Notes: a model not told the origin generated them from the letters alone. A stretch of DNA of 64,000 nt from Hymenobacter sp. BT559 (GCF_016427535.1 NZ_JAELXV010000008.1:50409-114408); one strand, 5' to 3'; counted from the first letter of the stretch, positions 49,597-57,944 are shown. Numbers and translations: made by a program.

Positions 49597-51156
49597 TTAC
49601 AGCTGGCGCAGGGCCAACTTGGCTTTTTGGTCGGTGCTGTTTTTGTATTCGTGTTTGGGATAGGCCACGGCCCGCTCAAAATACGCCTTGGCCGCCGCCT
49701 TTTGCCCGGTCGCCTGGGCCAAGTAGCCGAGCTGTAAGGCCGCCTGGGGCGCGAAGTAGTAGGCGGGCTCACCTAGGGCAGCCGAGCGGCGCAGCGTGCG
49801 CAGGTAGTCGGTGCGGGCCGAATCGAGGCGGCCAAGACCTTGCCACACGCGGGCGCGGCGATATGGCGCTTCGAGCTGGTCGCGGGTGGGTGTGGTGGTG
49901 CTGGGCCGGAACTGCTGCAACGTGCTCAATGCCTGCGCATAATAGCCACCGTCGGTTTGTAGGCGGGCGCGGGTGAGGATGGTGTTGAGCGACTGTGCAT
50001 CGTGGTAAAAGCGCTGAGCGTAAATATCTTCCTCAATGGTGAGCGGGCCGGCTTGGTTGATTTGCTGGCGGTAGCGCTCTTGGGTGGCGGCTGGCGCGCC
50101 GCCCAGCCAGGCGGCTAGGTACAGCTTAAAGGCCGCGTCCTTACGGTAATAATCACCCCGGTACTCGCGCAAAAACTGTTCGTTTTCGGCTAGCGAGGCG
50201 GCGTAGTCGCCCTTATATAGCAGCAAGTCGCCGGCCAGGTGGTGCACGAAGCCCAGTGGGTAATACGCCGGCCCCACCGGCCGGGCGCGGTAGGCGGCCA
50301 GCGCCTCATCGCCGTGGTGCTGGCGCTTGTTGAGGCTAACGACTAGATAATTAAATAACAGATTGTCGGGCTGCTCGCGGGCCAGGCGGCCAGCCAGGGC
50401 CAAGCTTTCGGAGCCCTGCTTGTAGTACGATTCCCGAATGAGCGCTAGTAAAATCTGGCTTTCCGTTTGAAAGTCATTGGGCTGCACAGCGGCCGCGTTT
50501 AGGTTACGCAGGCCTTCCTCCACGCTGCCGCGTAACCCTAGCAACCGCAAAAACCAGTGGTAGCCCTCGGGTAAGGAGCCAATACCGAACTGACACAGCC
50601 CTAGGGTCTTGCGGGCTGGCACAAACGCCGGGTAGTGCGCAGCTACAGCTTGCATGAGGCCGGCCGTGCGGCGTAGGTTCCAGGCGCCGCGCACTTCATG
50701 ATGAAAGCCGATTTGGCCGAGTGCCTGATGCAGGCTGATTTCGGCCTGGGCGTAGTCGCGCAGGGCGCTGGCGGGTGCCTTATCTAGCGCGGCCAGCCGG
50801 GCATCATGGGCAGCCATCGTGGCCTCGTAGCGGCCGGCATCCTGGCTGATAATGAGCGCCACAAAATCGGCGCAGTCGGCCACGAGCAGCGTGCCGGGCG
50901 CAGTAGGGGGCTCGGCGGCTAGTAGCTGGCGGCAGGTAGTTACTTTCAGCTTTAAGAGCTCGGCATACGCACGGCGGGCGGCGGGCGAGAGGGTTTCTAG
51001 TTTCTGATTTTCAAATTCTGGTTCAGCAGGCGACGGTTGCTGGTAAGAATTGGACCGCAGTGGGGCGCAGCAGAGCACGCAGCAGAGCACAGAAGGCCCG
51101 ACGACCTGCTGCACCCCGCTGCGTACCCCTCTGCAAACCTCTGCGAGAAAACTCAT
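49597..51156 (-). CDS. Tetratricopeptide-like repeat protein with repeat-derived N-terminus
   Basis: The product has about 519 residues from the ATG at 51156. From about residue 45 a conserved helical array of TPR-like repeats can be followed to the end: LSPAARRAYAELLKLKVTTC, ALGQIGFHHEV, RKTLGLCQFGIGSLPEGYHWFLRLLG, ALSTLQQF and GLGRLDSARTDYLRTLRRSA, with ending AKAYFERAV. The first 45 residues (MSFLAEVCRGVRSGVQQ onward) are encoded by CTCTGC-type repeat DNA and look non-native. It might be exported, but no clear signal peptide remains. The family is known in Bacteroidota but without function. Confidence 0.62.
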   Translation of the reverse strand: MSFLAEVCRGVRSGVQQVVGPSVLCCVLCCAPLRSNSYQQPSPAEPEFENQKLETLSPAARRAYAELLKLKVTTCRQLLAAEPPTAPGTLLVADCADFVALIISQDAGRYEATMAAHDARLAALDKAPASALRDYAQAEISLHQALGQIGFHHEVRGAWNLRRTAGLMQAVAAHYPAFVPARKTLGLCQFGIGSLPEGYHWFLRLLGLRGSVEEGLRNLNAAAVQPNDFQTESQILLALIRESYYKQGSESLALAGRLAREQPDNLLFNYLVVSLNKRQHHGDEALAAYRARPVGPAYYPLGFVHHLAGDLLLYKGDYAASLAENEQFLREYRGDYYRKDAAFKLYLAAWLGGAPAATQERYRQQINQAGPLTIEEDIYAQRFYHDAQSLNTILTRARLQTDGGYYAQALSTLQQFRPSTTTPTRDQLEAPYRRARVWQGLGRLDSARTDYLRTLRRSAALGEPAYYFAPQAALQLGYLAQATGQKAAAKAYFERAVAYPKHEYKNSTDQKAKLALRQL

Positions 51157-51170
51157 AAACAAGCTGATAT

Positions 51171-51203
51171 AAAAAAAGGAACGACTAAAGCCGTTCCTTT
51201 TTT
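51171..51203 (-). terminator. Intrinsic terminator of the nif3-like/zinc-ribbon pair
   Basis: AAAAAAAGGAACG and CGTTCCTTTTTT form a stem with an eight-base loop, with A-run and T-run on the two sides. It is 21 bases after the stop of the zinc-ribbon gene. Confidence 0.85.
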
Positions 51204-51223
51204 CAAAAACAAAAACTAGCGAC

Positions 51224-51991
51224 CTAGGCAGCCTGCTTGCCTTCTACGTCGGCCAGGATGCGGCCGCAGTGCTCGCACACGATGATTTTCTTGTGCGAGA
51301 TGATGTCGGCCTGGCGCTGCGGGGGCACTGTGTTGAAGCAGCCACCGCAGGCGTCGCGGCGCACGAGCACTACCGCCAGGCGGTTGCGCATGTTGCCGCG
51401 GATGCGGTCGTAGGCCGTCAGCAGGCGGGGCTCTACGGGCTGAGTGGCACCGTCGCGCTCGGTCATGAGGGTTTTTTCCTCGGCCTCGTTTTCGGCTACG
51501 ATGGTGTCGAGCTCGCTTTTCTTGGTATCGAGGTCCTTGCGGCGCTCGTCGAGGCGCTGGCGGGTGCCGTTGGCCTCAGTGTTTTTCTGCTCAATCTGGT
51601 ACTGAGCTTCTTTGATTTTCTTGTCCGAAATCTGGATTTCCAGGCGCTGAAGCTCGATTTCCTTGGCAATGGCCTCGTACTCACGGTTATTGCGCACGTT
51701 GGTTTGCTGCTCTTCGTAGCGCTTAATGAGGCCTTCGGCTTCTTTGGTAGCGGCTTTGCGCTGCTTAATCTGGTCGTTGAGGCCGCTGATTTCGTCATCG
51801 AAGCGCTTCACGCGGGCTTCGTAGCCGGCAATCTCGTCTTCCAGGTCGCGGACTTCCTCGGGCAGGTCGCCGCGCACACGCCGGATTTCATCGAGCTGCG
51901 AATCAATGCGTTGCAGATTGAGCAGCGCTTCGAGCTTGGCCGAAATGGGCGCATCAGCCGGGTTGACCACGGCGGCGGAGTTAGCAGTCAT
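51224..51991 (-). CDS. Zinc-ribbon coiled-coil protein (CT398/DUF164 family)
   Basis: The product has 255 residues. The start at 51991 gives MTANSAAVVNPADA; from about residue 20 to 195 there is a long two-stranded coiled coil (DSQLDEIRRVRGDLPEEV, KRFDDEISGLNDQI, LDTKKSELDTIVAENEAE). The C-terminal zinc ribbon has C215-x2-C218 and C239-x2-C242. Chlamydial CT398 and Helicobacter relatives share this layout and bind partner proteins, including sigma-54 and flagellar factors in some cases. The start overlaps the 3' end of the nif3-like gene by 11 bases, indicating translational coupling. The stop TAG is within CCTAGG. Confidence 0.85.
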   Translation of the reverse strand: MTANSAAVVNPADAPISAKLEALLNLQRIDSQLDEIRRVRGDLPEEVRDLEDEIAGYEARVKRFDDEISGLNDQIKQRKAATKEAEGLIKRYEEQQTNVRNNREYEAIAKEIELQRLEIQISDKKIKEAQYQIEQKNTEANGTRQRLDERRKDLDTKKSELDTIVAENEAEEKTLMTERDGATQPVEPRLLTAYDRIRGNMRNRLAVVLVRRDACGGCFNTVPPQRQADIISHKKIIVCEHCGRILADVEGKQAA

Positions 51992-53096
51992 ATTGAACGG
52001 GATTTGTGGGAGTTTCAGCGAATAAGACCGCAAAAGTACGACCGAACGCCGCCAGCAGCAAATCGCGGAGGATTTCGCCCGTAAACTGCTCGCTCTCAAA
52101 ATGGCCCACATCGCAGAGCATCAGTCGGCCTTCGGGAGCAAAAAACTCGTGGTATTTCACGTCGCCCGTCACGTAGGCATCGGCCCCGCTGCCCACCGCC
52201 GCGCCGGTCAGAAAGCTGCCCGCGCCGCCGCATAGGGCCACCTTCTTAATGTCTTGGTCAAAGGCCGTGTATTTCACCACCGGCACCCCTAGGGCCTGCT
52301 TGAGGCGGGCGCGAAAATCGGCCGGGCTCAAGGCTTCGGGCAGCTCGCCCACCATGCCCGCGCCCACGTCTTGGTGTTGGTTTTCGAGCTTCACAAGCTC
52401 GTAGGCCACTTCCTCGTAGGGGTGCGCCTGGCGCAGGGCCGCCAGCACGGCATCTTGGCGGTGCAAAGGCAGCAGCACTTCGAGCTTGATTTCGGACACA
52501 GCTTCGGCCTGCAGCTGCAACCCGATGGTGGGCTGGGCATCCGGGCCGGGCGTGAAGGTGCCCGTGCCCGGCGTCTGGAAGCTGCAGTCTTTATAATCTC
52601 CGACTTGGCCCGCACCAGCGGCGTACATGGCTTGCAGCACTTGCTCGGCCAGGCCAGGGTACGCGGCCGTAGCGGGCACGTAGGTACTGAGGCGACCTAG
52701 GGTGCCGGTTTTAGGGGCCAGAATGCGGAGGTTGACCAAGCCCAGCTTTTCGGCCAGCTTGGCGTTTACGCCCTGGCGCACGTGGTCGAGGTTGGTGTGG
52801 GCGGCGTAGATAGCCACGTCGGCCTTGAGGGCGGCCATAATGGTTTGCTCAACCAAGCCCTTGCCAGTAAGGCGCTTGAGCGGCCGAAAAATAACCGGGT
52901 GGTGGCACAGTACCACGTTGCAGCCACGCCGGGCGGCCTCGGCTACCACGGTGGGTGTGCAGTCGAGGGCAATGAGCACGCCCGTAATTTCGGCGCTAGG
53001 CAGACCGCATTGCAGGCCGGCGTTGTCGTAGCTTTCCTGGTAGGCGAGGGGGGCGGCGGCCTCGATGAGGCGCGCTAGGTCTTGAACGGTAGGCAC
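51981..53096 (-). CDS. Nif3-like dinuclear metal-centre protein (YqfO/YbgI family)
   Basis: This 371-residue protein carries the conserved metal-site segments AYQESYDNAGLQCG, NVVLCHHPVIFRPLKRL, YAAHTNLDHVRQGVNAKLAE, and, after an insert of about 100 residues, VGSGADAYVTGDVKYHEF and LMLCDVGHFESEQF. The middle insert (about 130-240) is the YqfO-type PII-like domain, giving the longer form of the family. It probably forms a hexameric toroid; reported roles include GTP cyclohydrolase-like activity and NIF3 partner binding, but the function is unsettled. It overlaps the zinc-ribbon gene downstream, and this pairing is common in Bacteroidota. Confidence 0.88.
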   Translation of the reverse strand: MPTVQDLARLIEAAAPLAYQESYDNAGLQCGLPSAEITGVLIALDCTPTVVAEAARRGCNVVLCHHPVIFRPLKRLTGKGLVEQTIMAALKADVAIYAAHTNLDHVRQGVNAKLAEKLGLVNLRILAPKTGTLGRLSTYVPATAAYPGLAEQVLQAMYAAGAGQVGDYKDCSFQTPGTGTFTPGPDAQPTIGLQLQAEAVSEIKLEVLLPLHRQDAVLAALRQAHPYEEVAYELVKLENQHQDVGAGMVGELPEALSPADFRARLKQALGVPVVKYTAFDQDIKKVALCGGAGSFLTGAAVGSGADAYVTGDVKYHEFFAPEGRLMLCDVGHFESEQFTGEILRDLLLAAFGRTFAVLFAETPTNPVQYDC

Positions 53097-53219
53097 GGGA
53101 GTAGGAGCGGGGTTGTTAACGAGGAGAATAAACTGTGTATTCCAAGCACTTTATTCTGCGGGTTACGTACATTTGCAGCATAAACAAAGGCCGCACCTCG
53201 CGGCACGGCCTTTGCCAAC

Positions 53220-53357
53220 TTAGTTACCCCAATGCGTAGCGGCGGTAAGCGCGCCGCCACCCATTAAGATAGCCCCGACAAGCCATTTAACTAGCTCAGG
53301 GGGCATTCGGAGCCGGACCTTAAAGTCAAACTCCTGCTTCGCCTTTTTACTTTCCAT
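53220..53357 (-). CDS. Small membrane protein of 45 residues
   Basis: The ATG at 53357 begins a short protein with a basic, amphipathic start (ESKKAKQEFDFKVRLRMPPE), followed by one membrane helix (LVKWLVGAILMGGGALTAA) and a short end. A longer upstream frame without a good start exists and probably is not used. It has no family I recognise. The 48-base interval upstream contains CGGAACA as weak ribosome-binding context. It could be a small membrane or holin-like regulator, but nothing confirms this. Confidence 0.4.
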   Translation of the reverse strand: MESKKAKQEFDFKVRLRMPPELVKWLVGAILMGGGALTAATHWGN

Positions 53358-53403
53358 TGTTCCGAATGAAGTAAAGGGTTCTGCGAAAACCCCCACACTT
53401 CTC

Positions 53404-53443
53404 GAAGCCCTGGCTGCTCCAACAGCCGGGGCTTCTCTTTTTT
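53404..53443 (+). terminator. Hairpin plus T-run on the plus strand, where no plus-strand gene is known
   Basis: GAAGCCCTGGCTG and CAGCCGGGGCTTC form a 13-base stem with one mismatch and a six-base loop, followed by CTCTTTTTT on the plus strand. The minus strand has no T-run after it. It therefore suggests a plus-strand transcript across the small gene at 53220-53357. Confidence 0.55.
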
Positions 53444-53519
53444 CAGAGTAGCCGTTGGGCTGGGGGACGTACCAAACGCGAGTTGCAGGCAAAGGTAGCG
53501 GGAGCTGCGCAGAGCTAAC

Positions 53520-54206
53520 CTAGGGCAGCAGCCCGCCCAGTACCTCCACGTAGCGGGCTACGTTTTCGGCCAGAAACCGGCGGCGGTACTGCATCAGAAA
53601 GCGCGGGTGGTCAAGTACTTCAATGCGGTCGAAGAGGCCCAGTTCATCATTTAGCTGGCGCAAAAACTCGCCGTTGCGGCGGCCTAGGCTCACGGCTACG
53701 TCGCGTCGTAGGTTGAGCTGCTCGGCCTGCTGGGTTAGGGACAGGCGCATGTCGGGCCACAAAGCTTTAATGATGGCCGATGCGTCGTAGTAGTTGTAGT
53801 TTTTGCCGGCGTGCGTGAGCTCTAGCGGGTAGATGGAGCTGAGGAAAAAATGCTCGTAAAAGGGCGTGGGGCCGCCGAGCTCAGCGATGAACTTGTACAC
53901 GAACTCGCTTGATAGCTCGCGCCGCTGCTTGGGCAGGCTGTGGGCAATGCCGCAGATATCAGTGAGCGCTACCGGGTCGGTGAAAGCCACACCAGTGCGC
54001 CCGCCGCCAAAGCGGCCGGGGTTGATGCCGAAGATGCCCACGCGCTGCCCATTGCCCCGGTAGTATTTCTGTGCAAACGCTGTGATAATACCCGCTACGG
54101 CTGAGTCTTCGGCCGAGCGGCGGACTTCTACGCTGCCCGGCAGGGGCGAATCGGGGAGAGGAAAGGTGCGCAGTAGGTGCAGCAGGCGGGTGGCAAAATC
54201 GGGCAT
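53520..54206 (-). CDS. Uracil-DNA glycosylase superfamily protein (SMUG2/DUF4918)
   Basis: The product has 228 residues from the ATG at 54206. The motif VGIFGINPGRFGGGRTGVAFTDP is the UDG motif 1 of SMUG-like enzymes, and the second motif appears as VLDHPRFLMQYRRR (HPRF, family-typical HPS-like position). FLSSIYPLELTH and YYDASAIIKALWPDMRLS lie between. It excises damaged pyrimidines in base-excision repair. A repeat of about 66 bases starts at the first base of the start codon region on the upstream side, and an upstream ATG (54221) would be encoded by that repeat. The stop TAG is in CCTAGG. Confidence 0.82.
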   Translation of the reverse strand: MPDFATRLLHLLRTFPLPDSPLPGSVEVRRSAEDSAVAGIITAFAQKYYRGNGQRVGIFGINPGRFGGGRTGVAFTDPVALTDICGIAHSLPKQRRELSSEFVYKFIAELGGPTPFYEHFFLSSIYPLELTHAGKNYNYYDASAIIKALWPDMRLSLTQQAEQLNLRRDVAVSLGRRNGEFLRQLNDELGLFDRIEVLDHPRFLMQYRRRFLAENVARYVEVLGGLLP

Positions 54207-54271
54207 AGACCGCGGATTCAAACAGATTTTTAGGATGTAACGGATACGCCCAGCTGCGCCGGGCTGGCTGG
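54206..54271 (+). repeat. Dispersed repeat, copy 1
   Basis: From TAGACCGCGGATTC to CTGGCTGG, 66 bases. It matches copy 2 (57573-57638) over its full length with seven differences by hand alignment. It touches the start codon of the UDG-like gene (on the minus strand). The repeat has a strong internal hairpin around GCCC/GGGC at its right end. Confidence 0.85.
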
Positions 54272-54342
54272 TTCTGTTGGGCGATGAAGAAGCTCCTTAC
54301 GCCCGTGGCGCAGGCTGGTTGTTTGCTGCCGACCTTTGCGCC

Positions 54343-55434
54343 ATGCGCCCAAGTACCAAGCACCAAGCACTAAGCACTATCCTGCTGCCTTTTGCGTGGC
54401 TCTACGCGGCCGTGCTAGCCGTGCGCAACTGGCTCTACGACCACGGCTGGAAGGCCTCGGCCCCCGGCTGGGTGCCACTCGTGGGGGTAGGCAACCTGCG
54501 GGTGGGCGGCACTGGCAAAACGCCCCACGTAATTTGGGTAGTAGAGGAGTTGCTGCGCCAGGGCCAGCGCCCGGCCATCCTGAGCCGCGGCTACGGCCGC
54601 CAGACCCAAGGCCCGCGCTTGGCCACGCTCACCGACTCGGCCGCCACGGTAGGAGACGAGCCGTGGCAGTATTTTGAGCAATTCAGTACCCTAGGCGTGC
54701 CCGTGGCGGTGGCCGAAAATCGCCAGCTCGGCCTCGACCTCTTGCGCCAGCATCATCCCGAGCTTACGACCGTAGTGCTCGACGATGCCTACCAGCACCG
54801 CCGCGTGCGCCCCACGCTCAACATCTTGCTCACCGAGCTGGCCCGGCCTTTTTACCACGATTACGTGCTGCCCGCCGGCCGCCTGCGCGAAACCCGCGCC
54901 GGAGCCGCCCGCGCCGATGTAGTGATTATTACGAAGTGCCCCCCCGATATAATGGCTGAGGCGCAGGCTGAGGCTACGGCCCAGGTGCGGCGCTATGCCC
55001 GGCCGGGTGCACCAGTACTGTTCTCGGCCTACGCCTACACCGCGCCCCAGCCGCTTACGGCCGCCGCGCGGGCCCTTGGGGCACCTAGGGCCGGCCAATC
55101 GGCGCTGCTGCTCACGGGTATTGCGCAGCCAGGCCCCCTGCGCGAGCACCTGCTGGCGGCCGGTTTTCAGCTGGCGGAAGAGTTTATTTTTCCTGACCAC
55201 CACGCCTTCGCGCCGGCCGACCTAGGCGCCGTGCGTGCGCGCTGGCGGGCCGGGCAGCCTATTTTTACGACCGAAAAGGATGCTACCCGGCTGCTAGCTC
55301 CCGCGCTGGATGAGGCGCTGGCGGGCCTGCCGGTGTACACGATTCCGGTGCGCGTGGCGTTGCTGGGCACCGGCGCGGCCCGGCTGCGGGCGCTGCTGCC
55401 GGGTGCAAGCCCAAGTTCACCGGTACTTTTATGA
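54343..55434 (+). CDS. lpxK: Tetraacyldisaccharide 4'-kinase
   Basis: This 363-residue inner-membrane enzyme phosphorylates the 4' position of the lipid A precursor. The N-terminal membrane-associated helix LPFAWLYAAVLAVRNWLYD is present, then Walker A in VGNLRVGGTGKTP (about 54-61), FLSRGYGR-like LSRGYGRQTQGPR, and LDDAYQHRRVRPTLNILL. The C-terminal region contains FPDHHAFAP and TEKDATRLL, as in LpxK. The first 12 residues (MRPSTKHQALST) are encoded by a short AAGCACCAAGCACTAAGCACTA repeat and are probably not ancestral. It starts the plus-strand run and its stop overlaps the start of the porin gene (ATGA). Confidence 0.93.
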   Translation: MRPSTKHQALSTILLPFAWLYAAVLAVRNWLYDHGWKASAPGWVPLVGVGNLRVGGTGKTPHVIWVVEELLRQGQRPAILSRGYGRQTQGPRLATLTDSAATVGDEPWQYFEQFSTLGVPVAVAENRQLGLDLLRQHHPELTTVVLDDAYQHRRVRPTLNILLTELARPFYHDYVLPAGRLRETRAGAARADVVIITKCPPDIMAEAQAEATAQVRRYARPGAPVLFSAYAYTAPQPLTAAARALGAPRAGQSALLLTGIAQPGPLREHLLAAGFQLAEEFIFPDHHAFAPADLGAVRARWRAGQPIFTTEKDATRLLAPALDEALAGLPVYTIPVRVALLGTGAARLRALLPGASPSSPVLL

Positions 55435-57575
55435 GTTCAGGCGGGCGCTGCCATTCGGCGCCGGCCCTAATTTGCCTGTTGTTACCCCGCATGGTTTTTC
55501 CTTCGACCGCCGCCACCCGCTGGCTTTTCTTGCTGCTTGGGCTAGTGCTGGGCGCGCCGCTGCTGGGGCAAGCCCAGATTGTGGACGACTCGACCAAGGT
55601 GCTCTACGGGCCCAAGACGACCCGCGTCATCTACGAGGCCGATTTGCGGCGCGACTCCACGCGCGGCGTGCTCATCGATACCTCGCTGGTGCGCTGGCCC
55701 CAGGCAAAGTATTGGCTGCACGATAGCACGTTTCAGCAAGAGCTCGGCACCATGGGTTCGGCCTCGCGGCCGCTGCTCTTTCAGGCCAATACAGCGCTGG
55801 GGGCCCGCCTAGGGCGCAACGTGTTTGACCGCTACACCCGCGACGCCAGTCAGGTGCCGTACTACGACAGCCGCTCGCCGTACTCGTTTTTTCGCTTTAT
55901 CCAGAGTGGGGCAGGCGAGCAAATCTTCGAAATCAGCTACAGCCGCTCGCTCAAGAAAAACTTTAGCATTGGGGCCGCCTACGAGCGTATTGCGTCTAAC
56001 CGAATAGTGGGGCCTGGCGCCAGTGGCGGCGCCGATGCAGGATTGGTGGAGCACAACGCCGCCCGGTTTTTTGCCCGCTACCAAACCGACGACGAGCGCT
56101 ACCACCTCATGGTGAGCCTTGTAGATACCCGCCACCGTGCCGCAGAGCAGGGCGGCGTGCTACCGCTAGCCAGCGATACACTTTATCCGGGTAAGCTCAA
56201 CCCGAATAGACTATTCGTGTACGACCGCGCCCAGGTCAACTTGGCCTACGCCACCAATACCGACGACCGCGACCAGCTGCACCTCTTCCACACATACCGG
56301 CTGCTGGGGCGTGGGGTCACAGCCTACCACGTGTTCGATATCCAGCGGCAGTACAACGGCTACATCGATAATAACCTCACGGCGACTTTCAACTCGCCAG
56401 TGACGACCACCGACGGGGCGTTTTACCAGGGCCGCACACCGCTGCGCAACCCCACACTGACGGCCGACCGCGTAACCTATCGGCAGGCCGAGAATACGGT
56501 GGGTTTCCTAGGTAGTACCGACCGCGTGGCCTACGACGTGTATGCTCGCTACCGCGCTGCCTCGCTGAGCCAAAGCACGCAGTTGCCTATTCCAGCCACC
56601 TCTACCAATCCCACGACCCCGGCCCCTACGGACGGGTTCCGCGATTCCTATTCGCAGATTTTTTTTGGTGGCACGGCATCCTTCAACTACCGCACTATTT
56701 ATGCGGTGGAAGTAGCTGGCGAATATAAGCCTTTCGGGTATAATCCATTGGGTGAGTATTGGTTGCGTGGCCGCATCCGCACTGGGCCGCTCTCGGCCGA
56801 GCTACTCACCACATCTTACGCTCCCACGCTTACGCAGCAGCGGCAGCTGGGCAACCGCTACACGTGGCGGTATGAAAAGGATGAGAGATTGAATGTAGAC
56901 AATAGGTTCGATAACACAAAGGTCACCCAGCTCACGGGACGCTTGCAGCAGCGCCTGCCACTGCTGGCCGACCATTCCATCGACGCCAGCTTCTCATTTG
57001 CCGACATTCGTGACCTAGTTTATTATACCTATGACCCTACTATTAGCCCCGAATACAACCGGCTGAGCTCCTTGCTCGGGCCTACGCAGGATGGGAGTAA
57101 TGCGCAGAAGAACGGTAATAGTACGCAACTGCTCATTGCCACTGCCCGGCATCGCTTTAGAGTGGGTAAGGTATTTTTTGATAACCAGGGCACGTATACC
57201 CTTGGGGCAAGTGCCGACAGTGCCGTCCTCCGCATTCCAACGCTCGTTACCGAGTCACGGGTGTACTACCAGACGCACGTGTTTAAGAAAGCCCTGCTGG
57301 CGCAGCTAGGGGCTGAGCTCTATTACCAGTCGGCTTTCAAGGGATACGGCTACAGCCCTAGCGTGCAGCAATTCTACATACAGAACAGCTTCACCATCCG
57401 CAACTACGCCCTAGCCAACGTGTTTCTCACGGCCGATATCAAGGCGGCTACTATCTTCCTGAAGGTGGCCTATCTCAACCAGGGCCTCGGCCACGATGGC
57501 TATTTCGCGTCACCTTTCTACATCGGCTACCCACGCCGTTTGCAGCTCGGCGTGCGGTGGCGCTTCTTCACCTAG
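55431..57575 (+). CDS. Putative outer-membrane porin (Bacteroidota putative porin family)
   Basis: The 714-residue protein starts at the ATG overlapping the lpxK stop (ATGA); the alternative ATG at 55491 gives a cleaner signal peptide (MVFPSTAATRWLFLLLGLVLGAPLLGQAQ). After the signal comes DDSTKVLYGPKTTRVIYEADLRR and a series of amphipathic beta strands with aromatic girdles to the end (LGVRWRFF). Many strands have the alternate pattern of long barrels (RYQTDDERYHLMVSLVDT). The family is known as 'putative porin' in Bacteroidota; its solute is unknown. Coupling with lpxK suggests it belongs to the same envelope programme. A dispersed repeat begins at its stop codon. Confidence 0.85.
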   Translation: MSSGGRCHSAPALICLLLPRMVFPSTAATRWLFLLLGLVLGAPLLGQAQIVDDSTKVLYGPKTTRVIYEADLRRDSTRGVLIDTSLVRWPQAKYWLHDSTFQQELGTMGSASRPLLFQANTALGARLGRNVFDRYTRDASQVPYYDSRSPYSFFRFIQSGAGEQIFEISYSRSLKKNFSIGAAYERIASNRIVGPGASGGADAGLVEHNAARFFARYQTDDERYHLMVSLVDTRHRAAEQGGVLPLASDTLYPGKLNPNRLFVYDRAQVNLAYATNTDDRDQLHLFHTYRLLGRGVTAYHVFDIQRQYNGYIDNNLTATFNSPVTTTDGAFYQGRTPLRNPTLTADRVTYRQAENTVGFLGSTDRVAYDVYARYRAASLSQSTQLPIPATSTNPTTPAPTDGFRDSYSQIFFGGTASFNYRTIYAVEVAGEYKPFGYNPLGEYWLRGRIRTGPLSAELLTTSYAPTLTQQRQLGNRYTWRYEKDERLNVDNRFDNTKVTQLTGRLQQRLPLLADHSIDASFSFADIRDLVYYTYDPTISPEYNRLSSLLGPTQDGSNAQKNGNSTQLLIATARHRFRVGKVFFDNQGTYTLGASADSAVLRIPTLVTESRVYYQTHVFKKALLAQLGAELYYQSAFKGYGYSPSVQQFYIQNSFTIRNYALANVFLTADIKAATIFLKVAYLNQGLGHDGYFASPFYIGYPRRLQLGVRWRFFT

Positions 57576-57944
57576 ACCGCAGATTCGAACGGATTTTTAG
57601 GATGTAACGGATACGCCCGGCGCCGCCGGGCTGACTGGGTAGCCGTAGCGTATGGGTTAGCTTGCGTAGCATAGTAGGGTCCAAACTTAAAAGGTCAGTC
57701 ACGCTTTTAGTCTGTGTAAGTGCTCGCTACGACGCGGCGGCGGGCCGCCACTAACGTTGCGCGCAGTGTTGTAAGAGCTGCGCACGACGCATAATACCTT
57801 GGTCTTGCCGAAATTTGCGCACTACTACCACCTAGGGCGCCTGCGTGGACCAATCAGCTTCTATCTCCAGCCACTGCAAGCATAGCCAGCCCGGCGCCGC
57901 CGGGCGTATCCGTTACATCCTAAAAATCCGTTCGAATCTGCGGT
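57573..57944. repeat. MITE-like unit: two inverted copies of the dispersed repeat around a 245-base core
   Basis: Copy 2 is 57573-57638 in plus orientation, copy 3 is 57884-57944 in minus orientation. Over the 61 shared bases they differ at only about two positions. The core (57639-57883) carries no reading frame I can support. The left end overlaps the porin stop codon and the right end overlaps the GTG start of miaE, so the unit fills the whole intergenic space. No target duplication is obvious. Confidence 0.8.
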
